From Desulfobacca sp. 4484_104 (GTDB lineage Bacteria > Desulfobacterota > Desulfobaccia > Desulfobaccales > Desulfobaccaceae): a stretch of DNA of 45,649 bases. The translations under genes were made by a program, and so were the position numbers. Location of the stretch: contig MUKC01000002.1 in the NCBI GenBank assembly GCA_002049795.1, positions 1 through 45,649 of the forward strand, read 5' to 3'. Shown one piece after another: positions 25,067-35,097 of this stretch. How positions within the stretch are numbered: the first letter of the stretch is position 1; each line of letters begins with the position of its first letter. The notes under the pieces were generated by a model. It did no database searches. It had not been told where the DNA came from and saw only the letters and a list, made by a program, of their open reading frames with translations.

Positions 25067-26101
25067 ATGGGCACCCAGGGAGAAAGGGATACCGCAGTTT
25101 TAAACACGGTAGTCATCCAATATATTTTAACCGGCGAGCCAGTCGGTTCCCGAACCGTGGCGAAAAAATCGGGTTTAGCTCTCAGCGCCGCCACCATCCG
25201 AAACCTGATGGTGGATTTGGAAGAGCAGGGCTTTTTGACGCAACCCCATACCTCAGCGGGTCGAATACCGACTCCGCTGGGTTTTCGCTATTATGTCGAT
25301 CATATTTTGCCCACTCAGGATTTGGGGGTAGCGGTCCGCAAACAGATTGAAAGCGGCTTTATACCGCCGGCCACCGAACTTCAAGACCTGCTGCGGCAGA
25401 CTTCTCGAATTTTATCGGCGGTTTCCGGGCACTTAGCCATTGTACGGGCCCCCCGCTTGGGCGCCACGCGTATCCGGCATATCCAATTCATTGACATGGG
25501 CGGGAAAAATATCCTGGTGGTGCTGGTTTCCCAGGACGGCCTGGTGGTCAACCGGTTTATCGAAAGCGAAGAACAATTTAGTCAGGATCAATTGGATAAA
25601 TTCAGCCGCTATCTCAATAGCCTGTTCCAAAATCTGACCTTGGTGGAGGCCCGCAGCCGGGTAGTGGCCCAGATCGAAGAGGAAAAATCCCGGTTTGACA
25701 CCCTGCTTCCGCAAGCCTTGAGTTTGAGTCAGCAGGCCCTTCAGGATGAGGATGGCGGCGAGCTGTATATTGAAGGCACCAGTCAGCTTTTAGGTTACCC
25801 AGAATTTGCCCAAATTGATAAAATTCGTGCCCTGTTTGCCACTTTTGAAGAGAAGCACCAGTTAATCGATCTCCTCGATCGCAGCCTGGAAGCCAAGGGA
25901 GTCCAGGTCTTTATCAGGCCGGAAGGTCATTTTCCGGATATCGAACTCAGTCTGGTGGCCTCGGCCTATCAACGGGGCCAATCCCCGGCAGGATCACTAG
26001 CCGTAATGGGACCGATGCGGATGGATTATGCCCGGGTAGTCCCGGTAGTAAAATATACTGCATATCTGGTCAGTGTATTACTCAATAAATTGCAGATGTA
26101 A
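25067..26101 (+). CDS. hrcA: heat-inducible transcription repressor HrcA
   Basis: Repressor of class I heat-shock genes; it normally binds CIRCE and is kept active by GroEL. The 344 residues from the ATG at 25067 begin with the winged-helix region VVIQYILTGEPVGSRTVAKK, AATIRNLMVDLEEQGFL and PHTSAGRIPTPLGFRYYVD, and end with IRPEGHFPDIELSLVASAYQ and MGPMRMDYARVVPVV. An upstream in-frame ATG at 25001 lies within the -35 element and is rejected as start. It leads an operon with grpE and dnaK. Confidence 0.95.
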   Translation: MGTQGERDTAVLNTVVIQYILTGEPVGSRTVAKKSGLALSAATIRNLMVDLEEQGFLTQPHTSAGRIPTPLGFRYYVDHILPTQDLGVAVRKQIESGFIPPATELQDLLRQTSRILSAVSGHLAIVRAPRLGATRIRHIQFIDMGGKNILVVLVSQDGLVVNRFIESEEQFSQDQLDKFSRYLNSLFQNLTLVEARSRVVAQIEEEKSRFDTLLPQALSLSQQALQDEDGGELYIEGTSQLLGYPEFAQIDKIRALFATFEEKHQLIDLLDRSLEAKGVQVFIRPEGHFPDIELSLVASAYQRGQSPAGSLAVMGPMRMDYARVVPVVKYTAYLVSVLLNKLQM

Positions 26102-26236
26102 TTCACTGCGGTTATTCGTCGGCAGGCAGGGCATTGATAGCTGATCTGGATATTTTGAATTTCCAACTTATCTTTAAATTAAATGGGACTATGACTAGCG
26201 GAAAGGAGCCCTGCAAAGGGAAGGAGTTTTGTAGGC

Positions 26237-26833
26237 ATGACTGAAACCAAGGATAATGGATTCCAAATCAACGCCGAACCGATGCAAGAATCAACAACTG
26301 AAGATACTGAGGCCGTGGCCGCAGAAATTGATCAGGACACCATTCTCCAACAATTAGAGGAGAAAACCCAAGAAGCACAGCAAAATTATGAGCGCATGCT
26401 CAGGCTGGCCGCGGAAGTGGAAAATCTCAAAAAACGTCAGGAACGAGAACGGACCGATTTGGTGCAGTTTGCCAACGAATCGTTAATCAAGGAGCTCTTG
26501 CCGGTCGTGGATAACCTGGAGCTGGCTCTGGAACATGGTCGCCAACAAGACGCCCCACCGGCCCTGCTGGAGGGGGTCGAGATGGTGTTGCGGGGGTTTC
26601 TACAGGCCCTGGCTAAGTTCGGGGTGTCCCAGATTAAGGCCTTGGGAGAGAAATTTGACCCGGCCTTTCATAATGCAGTAATGCAACAAGAAAATTCTGA
26701 GGTAGAGGATCAGACCGTAATTCAGGAGCTTCAGAAGGGCTATCTTCTGCAGAATCGACTATTGCGGCCAGCAATGGTGGTGGTAGCCCGTAATACGTGC
26801 GCGGCCTCTAGCCGGATAGATGTTAAGGTATAA
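26237..26833 (+). CDS. grpE: nucleotide exchange factor GrpE
   Basis: Releases ADP from DnaK. The 198-residue protein has an acidic N-terminal tail, a long coiled coil (LEEKTQEAQQNYERMLRLAA to VENLKKRQERER), ELLPVVDNLELALEH, and the C-terminal beta domain ending LLRPAMVVVARN. AAGGAG lies 12 bases upstream of the start. It sits between hrcA and dnaK in the standard heat-shock order. Confidence 0.96.
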   Translation: MTETKDNGFQINAEPMQESTTEDTEAVAAEIDQDTILQQLEEKTQEAQQNYERMLRLAAEVENLKKRQERERTDLVQFANESLIKELLPVVDNLELALEHGRQQDAPPALLEGVEMVLRGFLQALAKFGVSQIKALGEKFDPAFHNAVMQQENSEVEDQTVIQELQKGYLLQNRLLRPAMVVVARNTCAASSRIDVKV

Positions 26834-26877
26834 AAAAAATATATAATTTGATTATTTTTGGGGAGGGAATATAAAAC

Positions 26878-28776
26878 ATGGCAAAAGTCATTGGCATTGA
26901 TTTAGGTACCACTAACTCCTGCGTGGCCATCATGGAGGGGGGAGATCCCAAAGTTATTCCTAATGTGGAAGGCAGCCGCACCACCCCCTCGGTGGTCGCC
27001 TTTACCGATAGCGGCGAACGTCTGGTGGGCCAGATTGCTAAACGCCAGGCGGTGACCAATCCTCAGAATACGGTATTTTCGGTCAAACGTCTGATCGGGC
27101 GAAAATATGCCGACCCTGAGGTGCAAAGGGATATCAAAATCTTACCCTATAAAATTGTTCAGGGCGACAATGGTGATGCCCATGTGGAAATCTTGGGCAA
27201 AGAGCACAGCCCGGCGGAAATCTCCTCCATGATCCTCACCAAGATGAAACAGACGGCGGAGGAATATCTGGGGGAAAAAGTCACCGATGCAGTAGTTACG
27301 GTCCCGGCCTACTTTAATGACTCACAGCGGCAGGCCACCAAAGACGCCGGCCGTATCGCCGGGCTCAACGTGTTGCGGATTATTAACGAGCCTACGGCGG
27401 CATCTTTGGCCTATGGTCTGGATAAGAAAAAAGATGAGAAAATTGCCGTCTTTGATTTAGGCGGCGGTACATTTGATATCTCCATCCTGGAGATCGGCGA
27501 AGGGGTTTTCGAGGTCAAATCGACTAATGGCGACACGCACTTGGGCGGCGATGACTTTGACCAACGGATAATTGAGTATTTAGCCGACGAATTCCGCAAG
27601 GACCAGGGCATTGACCTGCGTCAGGATCGGATGGCTTTACAGCGTCTCAAGGAAGCCGCCGAAAAGGCCAAGATGGAACTTTCAACTTCCCTAGAAACCG
27701 AAATCAATCTACCGTTTATCACCGCGGATGCGACCGGGCCCAAGCACCTGGTGATTAAATTGTCGCGGGCCAAACTGGAAGCTCTGGTGGATGACCTGAT
27801 TGGCAAAGTGGTAGAGCCTTGTCGCATAGCCCTGAAGGACGCCAATCTGTCACCGCGGGACATTGATGAGGTCATCCTGGTCGGGGGCATGACCCGGATG
27901 CCCAAGGTTCAGGAAAAAGTCAAAGAGATTTTTGGCAAAGAACCTCATAAAGGCGTCAATCCGGATGAGGTGGTAGCCATCGGCGCCGCGATCCAAGGCG
28001 GGGTTTTGAAAGGCGAAGTTAAAGATGTGCTGCTCTTGGATGTCACTCCCCTGTCGCTGGGTATTGAAACCTTGGGCGGCGTATTTACCAAATTGATCGA
28101 AAAGAACACCACGATCCCGACGAAACGCAGTCAGATCTTTTCCACTGCGGCCGACAATCAACCCGCCGTCAGTATCCATGTGCTCCAAGGGGAGCGCGAG
28201 ATGGCGGAGAACAACAAGACCCTGGGACGTTTTGAGTTGGTCGGCATTCCCCCGGCCCCCCGGGGTATTCCCCAGATTGAGGTCACCTTCGACATCGACG
28301 CCAATGGTATCGTTCATGTTTCGGCCAAAGATCTGGGAACCGGTCGGGAGCAGTCCATCAAGATCACTGCGTCGAGCGGTCTGACAGAGGAGGAAATCGA
28401 GCGGCTGACGAAGGATGCCGAACTCCATGCCGAAGAAGATAAACGCAAGCGCCAGTTAGCGGAAGCCCGGAACCAGGCCGATACCTTGATCTATACCACT
28501 GAAAAAAGCCTGGCGGAACTGGGCGACAAAGTGGACCCGGCGGTTAAGTCTAATATCAACGACGTCATTGAGCGCCTCAAGCAGGCCATGGGGGGCACCG
28601 ATATCGAAGAAATCAAACGGATCAGCGATGAACTGATGAAGTCTTCCCACAAATTGGCCGAACAGATCTATGCGCAAACCGCGGCCGGAGCTGGTGGCGA
28701 GACCGCCGGAACCCAGGAGAAGCCGAAAGGCCCGGAAGAAGAGGTGGTCGAAGCCGAATTCGAGGAAGTTAAGTAA
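26878..28776 (+). CDS. dnaK: chaperone DnaK (Hsp70)
   Basis: ATP-driven Hsp70 chaperone, 632 residues. The ATPase domain has [44 protein letters not shown] and [14 protein letters not shown]; the linker [19 protein letters not shown] leads into the substrate domain and a helical lid, and the tail ends in an acidic [21 protein letters not shown] precedes the start. It ends the hrcA-grpE-dnaK group; dnaJ is not adjacent. Confidence 0.98.
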   Translation: MAKVIGIDLGTTNSCVAIMEGGDPKVIPNVEGSRTTPSVVAFTDSGERLVGQIAKRQAVTNPQNTVFSVKRLIGRKYADPEVQRDIKILPYKIVQGDNGDAHVEILGKEHSPAEISSMILTKMKQTAEEYLGEKVTDAVVTVPAYFNDSQRQATKDAGRIAGLNVLRIINEPTAASLAYGLDKKKDEKIAVFDLGGGTFDISILEIGEGVFEVKSTNGDTHLGGDDFDQRIIEYLADEFRKDQGIDLRQDRMALQRLKEAAEKAKMELSTSLETEINLPFITADATGPKHLVIKLSRAKLEALVDDLIGKVVEPCRIALKDANLSPRDIDEVILVGGMTRMPKVQEKVKEIFGKEPHKGVNPDEVVAIGAAIQGGVLKGEVKDVLLLDVTPLSLGIETLGGVFTKLIEKNTTIPTKRSQIFSTAADNQPAVSIHVLQGEREMAENNKTLGRFELVGIPPAPRGIPQIEVTFDIDANGIVHVSAKDLGTGREQSIKITASSGLTEEEIERLTKDAELHAEEDKRKRQLAEARNQADTLIYTTEKSLAELGDKVDPAVKSNINDVIERLKQAMGGTDIEEIKRISDELMKSSHKLAEQIYAQTAAGAGGETAGTQEKPKGPEEEVVEAEFEEVK

Positions 28777-28800
28777 CCTGATCAACTCGACAATCAGGGT

Positions 28801-28828
28801 GGGGGACTTACCGTTCCCCCCTTTTTTT
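28801..28828 (+). terminator. rho-independent terminator after dnaK
   Basis: GGGGGA (28801-28806) pairs with TCCCCC (28815-28820) across a short loop and is followed by seven Ts (28822-28828), 25 bases after the dnaK stop. It separates the heat-shock operon from the lipoprotein gene. Confidence 0.75.
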
Positions 28829-28853
28829 GTTTATTGTTTAGGATCTCAGCCTT

Positions 28854-30704
28854 ATGTTTTGCCCTTATTGCCGACCCCTGATGGCAGTGGCGCTCGGAAC
28901 CCTGATTCTGATCGCGGCCTGTATCCCGCCCGATCTGCTGCCGAAGTCACGTAGCCCAGAGGCGGCGGAAAAGCTTTACCAGGAGGGTGAAGGTTTTTAT
29001 CGGGTCCACCGCTACGCCGAGGCCCAGAATTGCTTTGAACAATATCTCCGCACCTATCCCCAAGCACGACACCGCCAATTGGCCTGGCTCCGCAGCGCGG
29101 AAATATCCGGGATCCGGGGAAACTGGTCCGCGGCCCGCAGCCGTTATGAAAGGCTGTTGGCCACCCAGCCCGAGGGCACCATAGCTGCCGAGGCGCGCTA
29201 TGGTATCGGCCAGTCCTATTTCAAACAGGGGCAGTATCAGCTGGCCATCCAGGTGCTGGAAGAACTAACGGCCTCAGACCCAAACCCTCAGCTCCGGTTT
29301 AAGGCGAACGCCTTATTAGCTGATCTAGCCCTAAAAACTAACAATATCTCTCAGGCCTTTACCCTTTTGCTCAGGGCGCAACGAGATCTGGAGGTCGGCG
29401 ATGCCGAGTGGTTCCGGGATCTCAAAACCCGGTGGTTAGAGGAGGCGCCATACGAGGAATTGACCCGCCTGGCGGAACTCTATCCAAAGGAACCATTGAG
29501 CGCGGCAATACTCCTCCAACTGATCCGCCTGGAATCTCAGCGCGGACAACCGGATCAGGCCCAAGCCTGGTGCGCGACCCTGAGACAACGGTTTCCTGAT
29601 AGTCCGGAAGCAGTACTCGCGGCACGATTAACCGGTCCCGAGTCAACCGCGGTTGCGGCACCGGCGCTGCCCGCCCTGGGCTGTCTGCTGCCGCTGTCCG
29701 GTGACTATGAAGTAGTAGGCCGGCAGGTACGGCAGGGGATGGAGCTGGCCGCAAGTCAGGCCGGGGTAGAATTAATCTTTGAGGATTGTCAGAATTATCC
29801 TTCCCTGGCAACCCAGGCCGTCGATAGGTTGGCCCAGAATCAACGTATTCTGGCGCTGATCGGGCCGTTGACCTCGGCGACGGCGGAGGCCGCGGCCCAA
29901 GCGGCCCAACGCCAGGGTCTAGCCATTGTCACGCTGACCCAGAAGGCCGGAATTACCGCCACCGGTGATTTGGTATTCCGGGACTTTTTGACCAGTCGCA
30001 TGCAGGTGAGAGCCTTGCTGACCTATATGGTGGTCCAGCGCGGGGTCCGCCGTTTTGCCATCCTGTATCCGGAATCTGGTTATGGGCAGACTTTCTTTCG
30101 ACTTTTTAATGAAGAACTAGCCGGCCAGGGAGGGTTGCTGATCTCCCAGGCCTCCTACCCGGAAGGCACTCATGATTTTTCCGGGGTGATCGCTACCCTG
30201 GCCGCGGCCTATCAACCCGCCACCGATGCTTCCCCAGCCTTTGAGGCCCTGTTTATTCCTGACGAGGCTGCCAAGGTCGCGGCTGTAGCCTCCCAGCTCA
30301 AGGGCGGTCCTCTGGCCGGAATCCAGTTACTGGGGACCAACCTGATTAATGCGCCGCAAGCCTTAGAAGTCAATGCCGCGGCCCTGGAGGGCATCCTGTT
30401 TCCTGAGGCCTTCTTTGCCGGGGACCCGGACCCGGAGGTCCAGGCATTTGTGCAGGCCTATCAGGCGCGTTATCATCAGACTCCCCAATACCTGGCGGCT
30501 CAGGGCTATAGTACAATTAAGCTTTTGGCTGACGTCCTAAAAAACTACTCCGGCCTGAGTCGCGCTGATTTAGCCCGGCGGTTGACGGCATGGGATCGGG
30601 TGCCCGGCCTGCCCTGGTTTCGCGGCTTTGATTTCCAGCGACAAGCAGAGTTGGAAATCAAGATTTTAACCATTAAGAATGGTCAGTTGCAGATTGCCCC
30701 CTAA
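28854..30704 (+). CDS. TPR and periplasmic-binding-fold lipoprotein (LpoA/penicillin-binding-protein-activator-like)
   Basis: A 616-residue envelope protein. The N-terminus is a lipoprotein signal with lipobox LIAAC (Cys23); an internal ATG nine codons in is an alternative start. Residues ~35-255 form TPR-like repeats (AEKLYQEGEGFYRVHRYAEA, YGIGQSYFKQGQYQLAIQVL). Residues ~275-610 form a type-1 periplasmic-binding fold: LGCLLPLSGDYEVVGRQVRQ, ALIGPLTSATAEAAA, YPESGYGQTFFRLFNEEL. This order is that of LpoA, which activates PBP1A in enterics, and of related Leu/Ile/Val-binding-like lipoproteins. The PBP-activator role is inferred from layout. Confidence 0.8.
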   Translation: MFCPYCRPLMAVALGTLILIAACIPPDLLPKSRSPEAAEKLYQEGEGFYRVHRYAEAQNCFEQYLRTYPQARHRQLAWLRSAEISGIRGNWSAARSRYERLLATQPEGTIAAEARYGIGQSYFKQGQYQLAIQVLEELTASDPNPQLRFKANALLADLALKTNNISQAFTLLLRAQRDLEVGDAEWFRDLKTRWLEEAPYEELTRLAELYPKEPLSAAILLQLIRLESQRGQPDQAQAWCATLRQRFPDSPEAVLAARLTGPESTAVAAPALPALGCLLPLSGDYEVVGRQVRQGMELAASQAGVELIFEDCQNYPSLATQAVDRLAQNQRILALIGPLTSATAEAAAQAAQRQGLAIVTLTQKAGITATGDLVFRDFLTSRMQVRALLTYMVVQRGVRRFAILYPESGYGQTFFRLFNEELAGQGGLLISQASYPEGTHDFSGVIATLAAAYQPATDASPAFEALFIPDEAAKVAAVASQLKGGPLAGIQLLGTNLINAPQALEVNAAALEGILFPEAFFAGDPDPEVQAFVQAYQARYHQTPQYLAAQGYSTIKLLADVLKNYSGLSRADLARRLTAWDRVPGLPWFRGFDFQRQAELEIKILTIKNGQLQIAP

Positions 30705-30727
30705 CTGAAGCCGAGTTGAGGTAAAAA

Positions 30728-31693
30728 ATGACGGCCGGAACCCTTACCCAGGTACCAGGCTTTTTAGTAGGCCATGTCAGTGATTTCAAAAGTCTGACCG
30801 GCTGTACGGTCATCCTGTGCCCGCCTGACACCATCGGCAGTGTGAATGTGCGCGGCTCGGCAGCCGGGACCCGACAACTGGACGCCCTGACCAATTATCA
30901 CATCGTTAACGAGGTTCAGGCCGTGCTGCTCACCGGCGGCAGCGCCTTCGGACTGGATGCCGCCGGCGGGGTCATGGAGTTCCTGGAAGAACGGGGACAG
31001 GGTTTTGATGTCGCCATTACCCGGGTGCCGACCGTGCCCACCGCAGTCATCTTTGACCTGTCCCTGGGAAATTGTCGGGTCCGGCCCGATAAAAAGATGG
31101 GCTATAATGCCTGCCTGCAGGCCAGGGCCGAACCAGTCGCCGAGGGCAGTGTCGGAGCCGGGACCGGGGCTTCAGTCGGCAAACTCCTGGGCACCGCGCA
31201 GGCCACCAAAGGCGGCTTGGGGAGCGTCTGTATATCTGGACCCCAGGGTCTGTTGGTGGGCGCCTTGGTGGTAGTCAACGCCTTCGGTGATGTGCTCGGT
31301 TATCATAGCCAGCAAATCATCGCCGGGGCGCGGCGGACGCCGTCCAGCCCGGAGTTCGTCGGCACCGCGCAACTGATTCGCCAGGGACGCGTGCGGCAAA
31401 ATTTTGGGGAACCTAATACCACCCTGGGCGTGATCGCTACCAACGCGCGGTTGAGCCGCGAACAGGCCCACAAAGTCGCCCAGATGGGCCACAACGGCCT
31501 GGCCCGTTCGATCATCCCGGTGCATACCTTGTTCGACGGCGATATCGTCTTTGTGCTCTCCAACCCTCAGGTCGAAGCCGATCTCCATGTAGTAGGTCTG
31601 CTGGGAGAAAAGGCCTTACGCCTGGCCATTGACCGGGCCATCAAGACGGCCCATGGCCTGGGGGTCCTGCCCGCCTATCAGGATCTGATCTAA
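30728..31693 (+). CDS. P1-family peptidase (DmpA-like)
   Basis: A 321-residue protein of the self-processing P1 (DmpA/BapA) family, which includes D-stereospecific and beta-aminopeptidases. The signature LTGGSAFGLDAAGGVMEFLE (68-87), the N-terminal VGHVSDFKSLTGCTVILCP, the VPTAVIFDLSLGN block, and EGSVGAGTGASVGK with TKGGLGSVCIS match family blocks. No signal peptide. It starts 23 bases after the preceding lipoprotein gene. Substrate is unknown; in this family autocleavage creates an N-terminal nucleophile, which I do not assign here. Confidence 0.88.
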   Translation: MTAGTLTQVPGFLVGHVSDFKSLTGCTVILCPPDTIGSVNVRGSAAGTRQLDALTNYHIVNEVQAVLLTGGSAFGLDAAGGVMEFLEERGQGFDVAITRVPTVPTAVIFDLSLGNCRVRPDKKMGYNACLQARAEPVAEGSVGAGTGASVGKLLGTAQATKGGLGSVCISGPQGLLVGALVVVNAFGDVLGYHSQQIIAGARRTPSSPEFVGTAQLIRQGRVRQNFGEPNTTLGVIATNARLSREQAHKVAQMGHNGLARSIIPVHTLFDGDIVFVLSNPQVEADLHVVGLLGEKALRLAIDRAIKTAHGLGVLPAYQDLI

Positions 31694-31995
31694 CCAAAAT
31701 TGATCCACGCCAAGCTGGAGTTGCCGTCCTGCGTCAAACAACTTCAGCCTGGCATGATGCCTGAACCATATTCCGGAACCGTAACTATGTATTGTTGTAT
31801 ATCAATTGCATCTGCACCAATGCAAATGGTTCTGCTCAACATTTTTTTAACCAATGTCCAAAAACTTTGCTAATCAATTTTCTATGAACCACTAAAACGC
31901 GGTCCGCTTTTATTTCTTTTTAAAATTCAATTTATTCCAGCAGGGAGGTTAAGGCTGGATGCGGTAATCGACTAGTGATTTTTTATCCAAAAAAC
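31694..31995. other. intergenic, no gene seen
   Basis: About 300 AT-rich bases between the P1 peptidase and the feo promoter. No open frame with coding character, stable hairpin with T-run, or RNA gene was recognised. Confidence 0.35.
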
Positions 31996-32044
31996 TTGAC
32001 AAACGCAGTAGGTCGTTTTATTATTGCAAATGATAAACAATTGC
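31996..32044 (+). promoter_or_regulatory. feo promoter with Fur-box-like palindrome
   Basis: TTGACA (31996-32001), exact 17-base spacer, TATTAT (32019-32024), immediately followed by GCAAATGATAAACAATTGC (32026-32044), an inverted repeat with an AATGATAA core similar to the Fur operator. Placement over the expected transcription start, upstream of feoAB, fits iron repression. Fur binding is inferred. Confidence 0.55.
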
Positions 32045-32217
32045 TAATATTTTAATGGATTGATATTTTTGATAATTAAGGCCGGTATAAACTCCAAATT
32101 CAGGTGACTTAAGTCGGTTAGCATTACGAAGATATTCAGGTTGAGCAAGAGGCGGTTTTTGATTGTGTTCTTTTAAAGAAAATATATAATCTGAAGGTTA
32201 GTCCTTATTATTAAGGG

Positions 32218-32394
32218 ATGAGTCGAAAAGACATGGCCGGGATAAATACCCTGTTAAAATTAACCTCTTACTTAACCGGCATCGTACCTCATGTTCCGGT
32301 CGGGGCCGGGCGCGGCCGTCAAGCCGCTCAGGAATTTCGAAACAACCAGTTGTCCGGGGTAACTCCTCGGGCAATTGCACAGGCTAAATATTAG
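32218..32394 (+). CDS. possible 58-residue leader protein of the feo operon
   Basis: Open frame from ATG at 32218 to TAG at 32394, inside the ~390-base leader between the feo promoter and feoA. The protein starts MSRKDMAGINTLLKLTSYLT, has a Gly/Arg-rich middle (VGAGRGRQAAQEF) and ends TPRAIAQAKY, with no Cys. AAGGG lies very close to the first ATG; the Met at codon 6 could also be used. I recognise no family. It could be real or chance. Confidence 0.3.
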   Translation: MSRKDMAGINTLLKLTSYLTGIVPHVPVGAGRGRQAAQEFRNNQLSGVTPRAIAQAKY

Positions 32395-32413
32395 GAGGTC
32401 TAGATAGTTAAAT

Positions 32414-32644
32414 ATGTGTCCCCTATGTGCAGTTGAAAATGGCCAAATGGTGGAAGTCATGGATATCCGCGGTGGTCGCGGCATGGCGGGCCGCTTGGCA
32501 GTAATGGGTATCTTCCCGGGCAGCAGATTGAGGATGATCCAAAATGGTCGTCCCGGCCCGGTAATGGTGGCCCTGGACGAAAAACGCTTTGGCATTGGTT
32601 ATGGGATGGCCCACCGGATTTTTGTCAGACCGGTGCTGGAGTAA
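32414..32644 (+). CDS. feoA: ferrous iron transport protein A
   Basis: Small SH3-like cytoplasmic partner of FeoB (76 residues). VEVMDIRGGRGMAGRLAVMG, followed by IFPGSRLRMIQN and VALDEKRFGIGYGMAHRIFV, is the FeoA core. An N-terminal CPLC is present in addition. A GGAGG lies 14 bases upstream, somewhat far. feoB starts 75 bases downstream. Confidence 0.88.
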   Translation: MCPLCAVENGQMVEVMDIRGGRGMAGRLAVMGIFPGSRLRMIQNGRPGPVMVALDEKRFGIGYGMAHRIFVRPVLE

Positions 32645-32719
32645 AGCACTGACCACGTCCAATCTGCTATTACCAACCTAAAAGCAAAATTAATCTTAGT
32701 TTAAGGGCAGGAGGAATGG

Positions 32720-34726
32720 ATGGCTGAAATTACCATCTGTTTAGGTGGTAATCCCAATGCCGGTAAGACCACCGTGTTCAATAAACTGACCGGCGCGCAT
32801 CAGAAGGTCGGAAACTGGCCCGGGGTGACAGTTGAAAAGAAAGAGGGGGAATATGCCTATCTGGGAAAAACCATCCGGGTGGTAGACTTACCCGGGACTT
32901 ATAGTTTAACTTCCTACTCCCTGGATGAACGCATTGCCAGCGATTTTCTGGTTAAAGAACATCCCGATGTCACCGTAGTCATTGTTGATGCCTCGAACCT
33001 GGAGAGCAATTTCTATCTGGTCATCGAATTGTTGGAATTAGGTGCCAACCTGGTGATCGATCTGAATATGATGGATGTGGTGCGGCATAAGAAGTGGCAG
33101 TTGGATGTCGAGAAACTCTCTAAAACCCTGGGAGTCCCAGTGATCCCCACGGTGGCCAAAAAAGCCGAGGGCCTGGAAGCATTACGCCAGACCATCATGT
33201 CGGCGCGCGACCATCAGCCCGAGCCTTTCAAGATTAATTATGGTCTGGAGGTGGAAGAGGCTCTGGGGGAATTGACCGACCTGATTAAACGCTCTAAAGA
33301 CAGTTCTCTTTATGCCCCCAATCGTTGGCTGGCCTTAAAGCTATTGGAAAACAACACCCAGATTAAAGAATGGGTCCGGACCCTGCCCAAAGGCGAGCAG
33401 ATCGTTAGTAAATCTGAAGACCTGGCCACGGCCTTAAATGATCACTTAGGGCGAGATGTGGAAGCCTTTGTGATCGAAAAACGTTTCGGATTTATCTCTG
33501 GCCTGGTCAAAAAATGTTGCCGTAAGCCCTTGGGAGTCGAAGAAAGAATCTCCATATCGGATAAAATCGACCAGCTCGTCCTCAACCGTTGGCTGGGCAT
33601 CCCGATTTTTCTGGTCTTCATGTGGTTTACTTTTAAACTGGTCTTTGATCTGGGCAATCCCCTGGCCGATTATATTGATGGTGGATTTAGCTGGCTGGGA
33701 GGACAGACTACCGCCCTTTTGGGCAAGTCCTGGTTTTCGTCTTTATTAAGTGAAGGTATCATTGGCGGCGTCGGTTCCGTGCTGGTCTTTTTACCCAATA
33801 TCTTAATACTTTTTCTGATGATCGGCATTTTGGAAGACTGCGGTTATATGTCCCGGGCGGCTTTTGTCATGGACCGCTTCATGCAACGACTGGGGTTGCA
33901 CGGCAAATCCTCCATCCCGATGATTTTGGGTTTTGGCTGTAATATCCCGGCGATCATGGCCTGCCGGACCCTGGAGTTCCCCAAAGATCGCATCTTAACC
34001 ACATTAATCAATCCGTTTATGTCCTGTTCGGCCCGGCTGCCGATTTATATCTTATTTGCCGGAACGTTTTTCCCGCGACAGACGGGCGCGGTGATCTTCT
34101 CCCTGTATCTCATGGGCATTGTGGTGGCCATCATGACGGCCCTGTTATTCAACAAACTGTTTTTTAAAGGGGAATCCTCACCGTTGATCATGGAGCTGCC
34201 CCCTTATCGCCTGCCCACGGTCAAAAACATCGTCATGCATATGTGGCATCGGGCCAGCGTGTTTATCAAGAACGCGGGCACCATTATTCTGGCCGGGGTG
34301 ATCATCATCTGGTTGTTGGCCTCAATGCCGGTGGGAGTGGAATATGCCAGTGAGCAGAGTTGGATCGGTCAGATCGGGAAATTATTCGCTCCCCTGTTTG
34401 TCCCGGCTGGCTTTGGCTTCTGGCAGGCCGCAGTGGCCTTGATGTTTGGCATCGTCGCCAAGGAAGTGGTGGTCGGGACCTTGGGGACCTTATTGGCGGG
34501 CAGCGAAAAGGGATTAAGCGAAGTCTTACCGCAATTTTTTAACGGCCTCGCGGCCCTGTCCTTCATGGTGATGTCCCTGTTGTATATCCCCTGCATAGCT
34601 ACTATCGGAGTAATCAGAAGCGAGACCAACTCCTGGAAATGGACCGGCCTGGCCGTCGGCTGGAGTCTGTTGGTAGGCTGGTTGAGCGCGGTAGTACTCT
34701 ATCAATTAGGTCAACTATTCGCCTGA
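32720..34726 (+). CDS. feoB: ferrous iron transporter B
   Basis: Inner-membrane Fe(II) permease of 668 residues. The N-terminal G domain has G1 GNPNAGKT (10-17), G2 Thr37, G3 DLPG (56-59) and G4 NMMD (116-119); a helical GDI-like region follows to ~260. The membrane part has the two Gate motifs, including GYMSRAAFVMDR, GFGCNIPAIMACR and SCSARLPIY, and the C-terminal GIVAKEVVVGTLGTL and LLYIPCIATIG. GGAGG precedes the ATG. It works with FeoA under the iron-type promoter upstream. Confidence 0.96.
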   Translation: MAEITICLGGNPNAGKTTVFNKLTGAHQKVGNWPGVTVEKKEGEYAYLGKTIRVVDLPGTYSLTSYSLDERIASDFLVKEHPDVTVVIVDASNLESNFYLVIELLELGANLVIDLNMMDVVRHKKWQLDVEKLSKTLGVPVIPTVAKKAEGLEALRQTIMSARDHQPEPFKINYGLEVEEALGELTDLIKRSKDSSLYAPNRWLALKLLENNTQIKEWVRTLPKGEQIVSKSEDLATALNDHLGRDVEAFVIEKRFGFISGLVKKCCRKPLGVEERISISDKIDQLVLNRWLGIPIFLVFMWFTFKLVFDLGNPLADYIDGGFSWLGGQTTALLGKSWFSSLLSEGIIGGVGSVLVFLPNILILFLMIGILEDCGYMSRAAFVMDRFMQRLGLHGKSSIPMILGFGCNIPAIMACRTLEFPKDRILTTLINPFMSCSARLPIYILFAGTFFPRQTGAVIFSLYLMGIVVAIMTALLFNKLFFKGESSPLIMELPPYRLPTVKNIVMHMWHRASVFIKNAGTIILAGVIIIWLLASMPVGVEYASEQSWIGQIGKLFAPLFVPAGFGFWQAAVALMFGIVAKEVVVGTLGTLLAGSEKGLSEVLPQFFNGLAALSFMVMSLLYIPCIATIGVIRSETNSWKWTGLAVGWSLLVGWLSAVVLYQLGQLFA

Positions 34727-35032
34727 GCCAAATTAGCCTATCCTAGGGGATAGTCGGATAGTGGACGACTGCCCCCAAGTTGGTTAGCCCCCCTGACCAC
34801 AATCAGCCTTACCGTTGGTCTAGATTTTAGCAACATCTAGATGCTTTGCGTAAAGATAGGGGCAGAGCAACGTCTATCTCACCCCTGGTTACCATTAAGG
34901 CATAGCATTTATTGGTATAAAGATTTGTACAATATTTCACAATAACCAGAAACCAGGTGACCACCAACCGGATAATTTAAGTAGCCAATCAGACGACATA
35001 ATTTTACTACAATGATAGAAATAAAAACTAAA
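34727..35032. other. intergenic, no gene seen
   Basis: Between feoB and the promoter of the second Hdr operon. It contains a small TATCC-TAGG-GGATA palindrome near 34739-34753 and AT-rich sequence but no convincing terminator, RNA or coding frame. Confidence 0.35.
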
Positions 35033-35061
35033 TTGACATAATTTTCCTTTGGGTGTAACTT
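35033..35061 (+). promoter_or_regulatory. sigma-70-type promoter of the hdrCBA-mvhD-metV operon
   Basis: TTGACA (35033-35038), 17-base spacer, TAACTT (35056-35061), 36 bases before the hdrC start. Spacing is ideal; the -10 is two bases off consensus. Confidence 0.6.
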
Positions 35062-35097
35062 AACATTTTAAACTTTATTCGTGGGGGTCTGGTAGCG

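Noticed and set aside
28854-30704. dnaJ following dnaK
   Set aside because: The gene after the terminator encodes a lipoprotein with TPR and periplasmic-binding domains, with no J-domain HPD motif.
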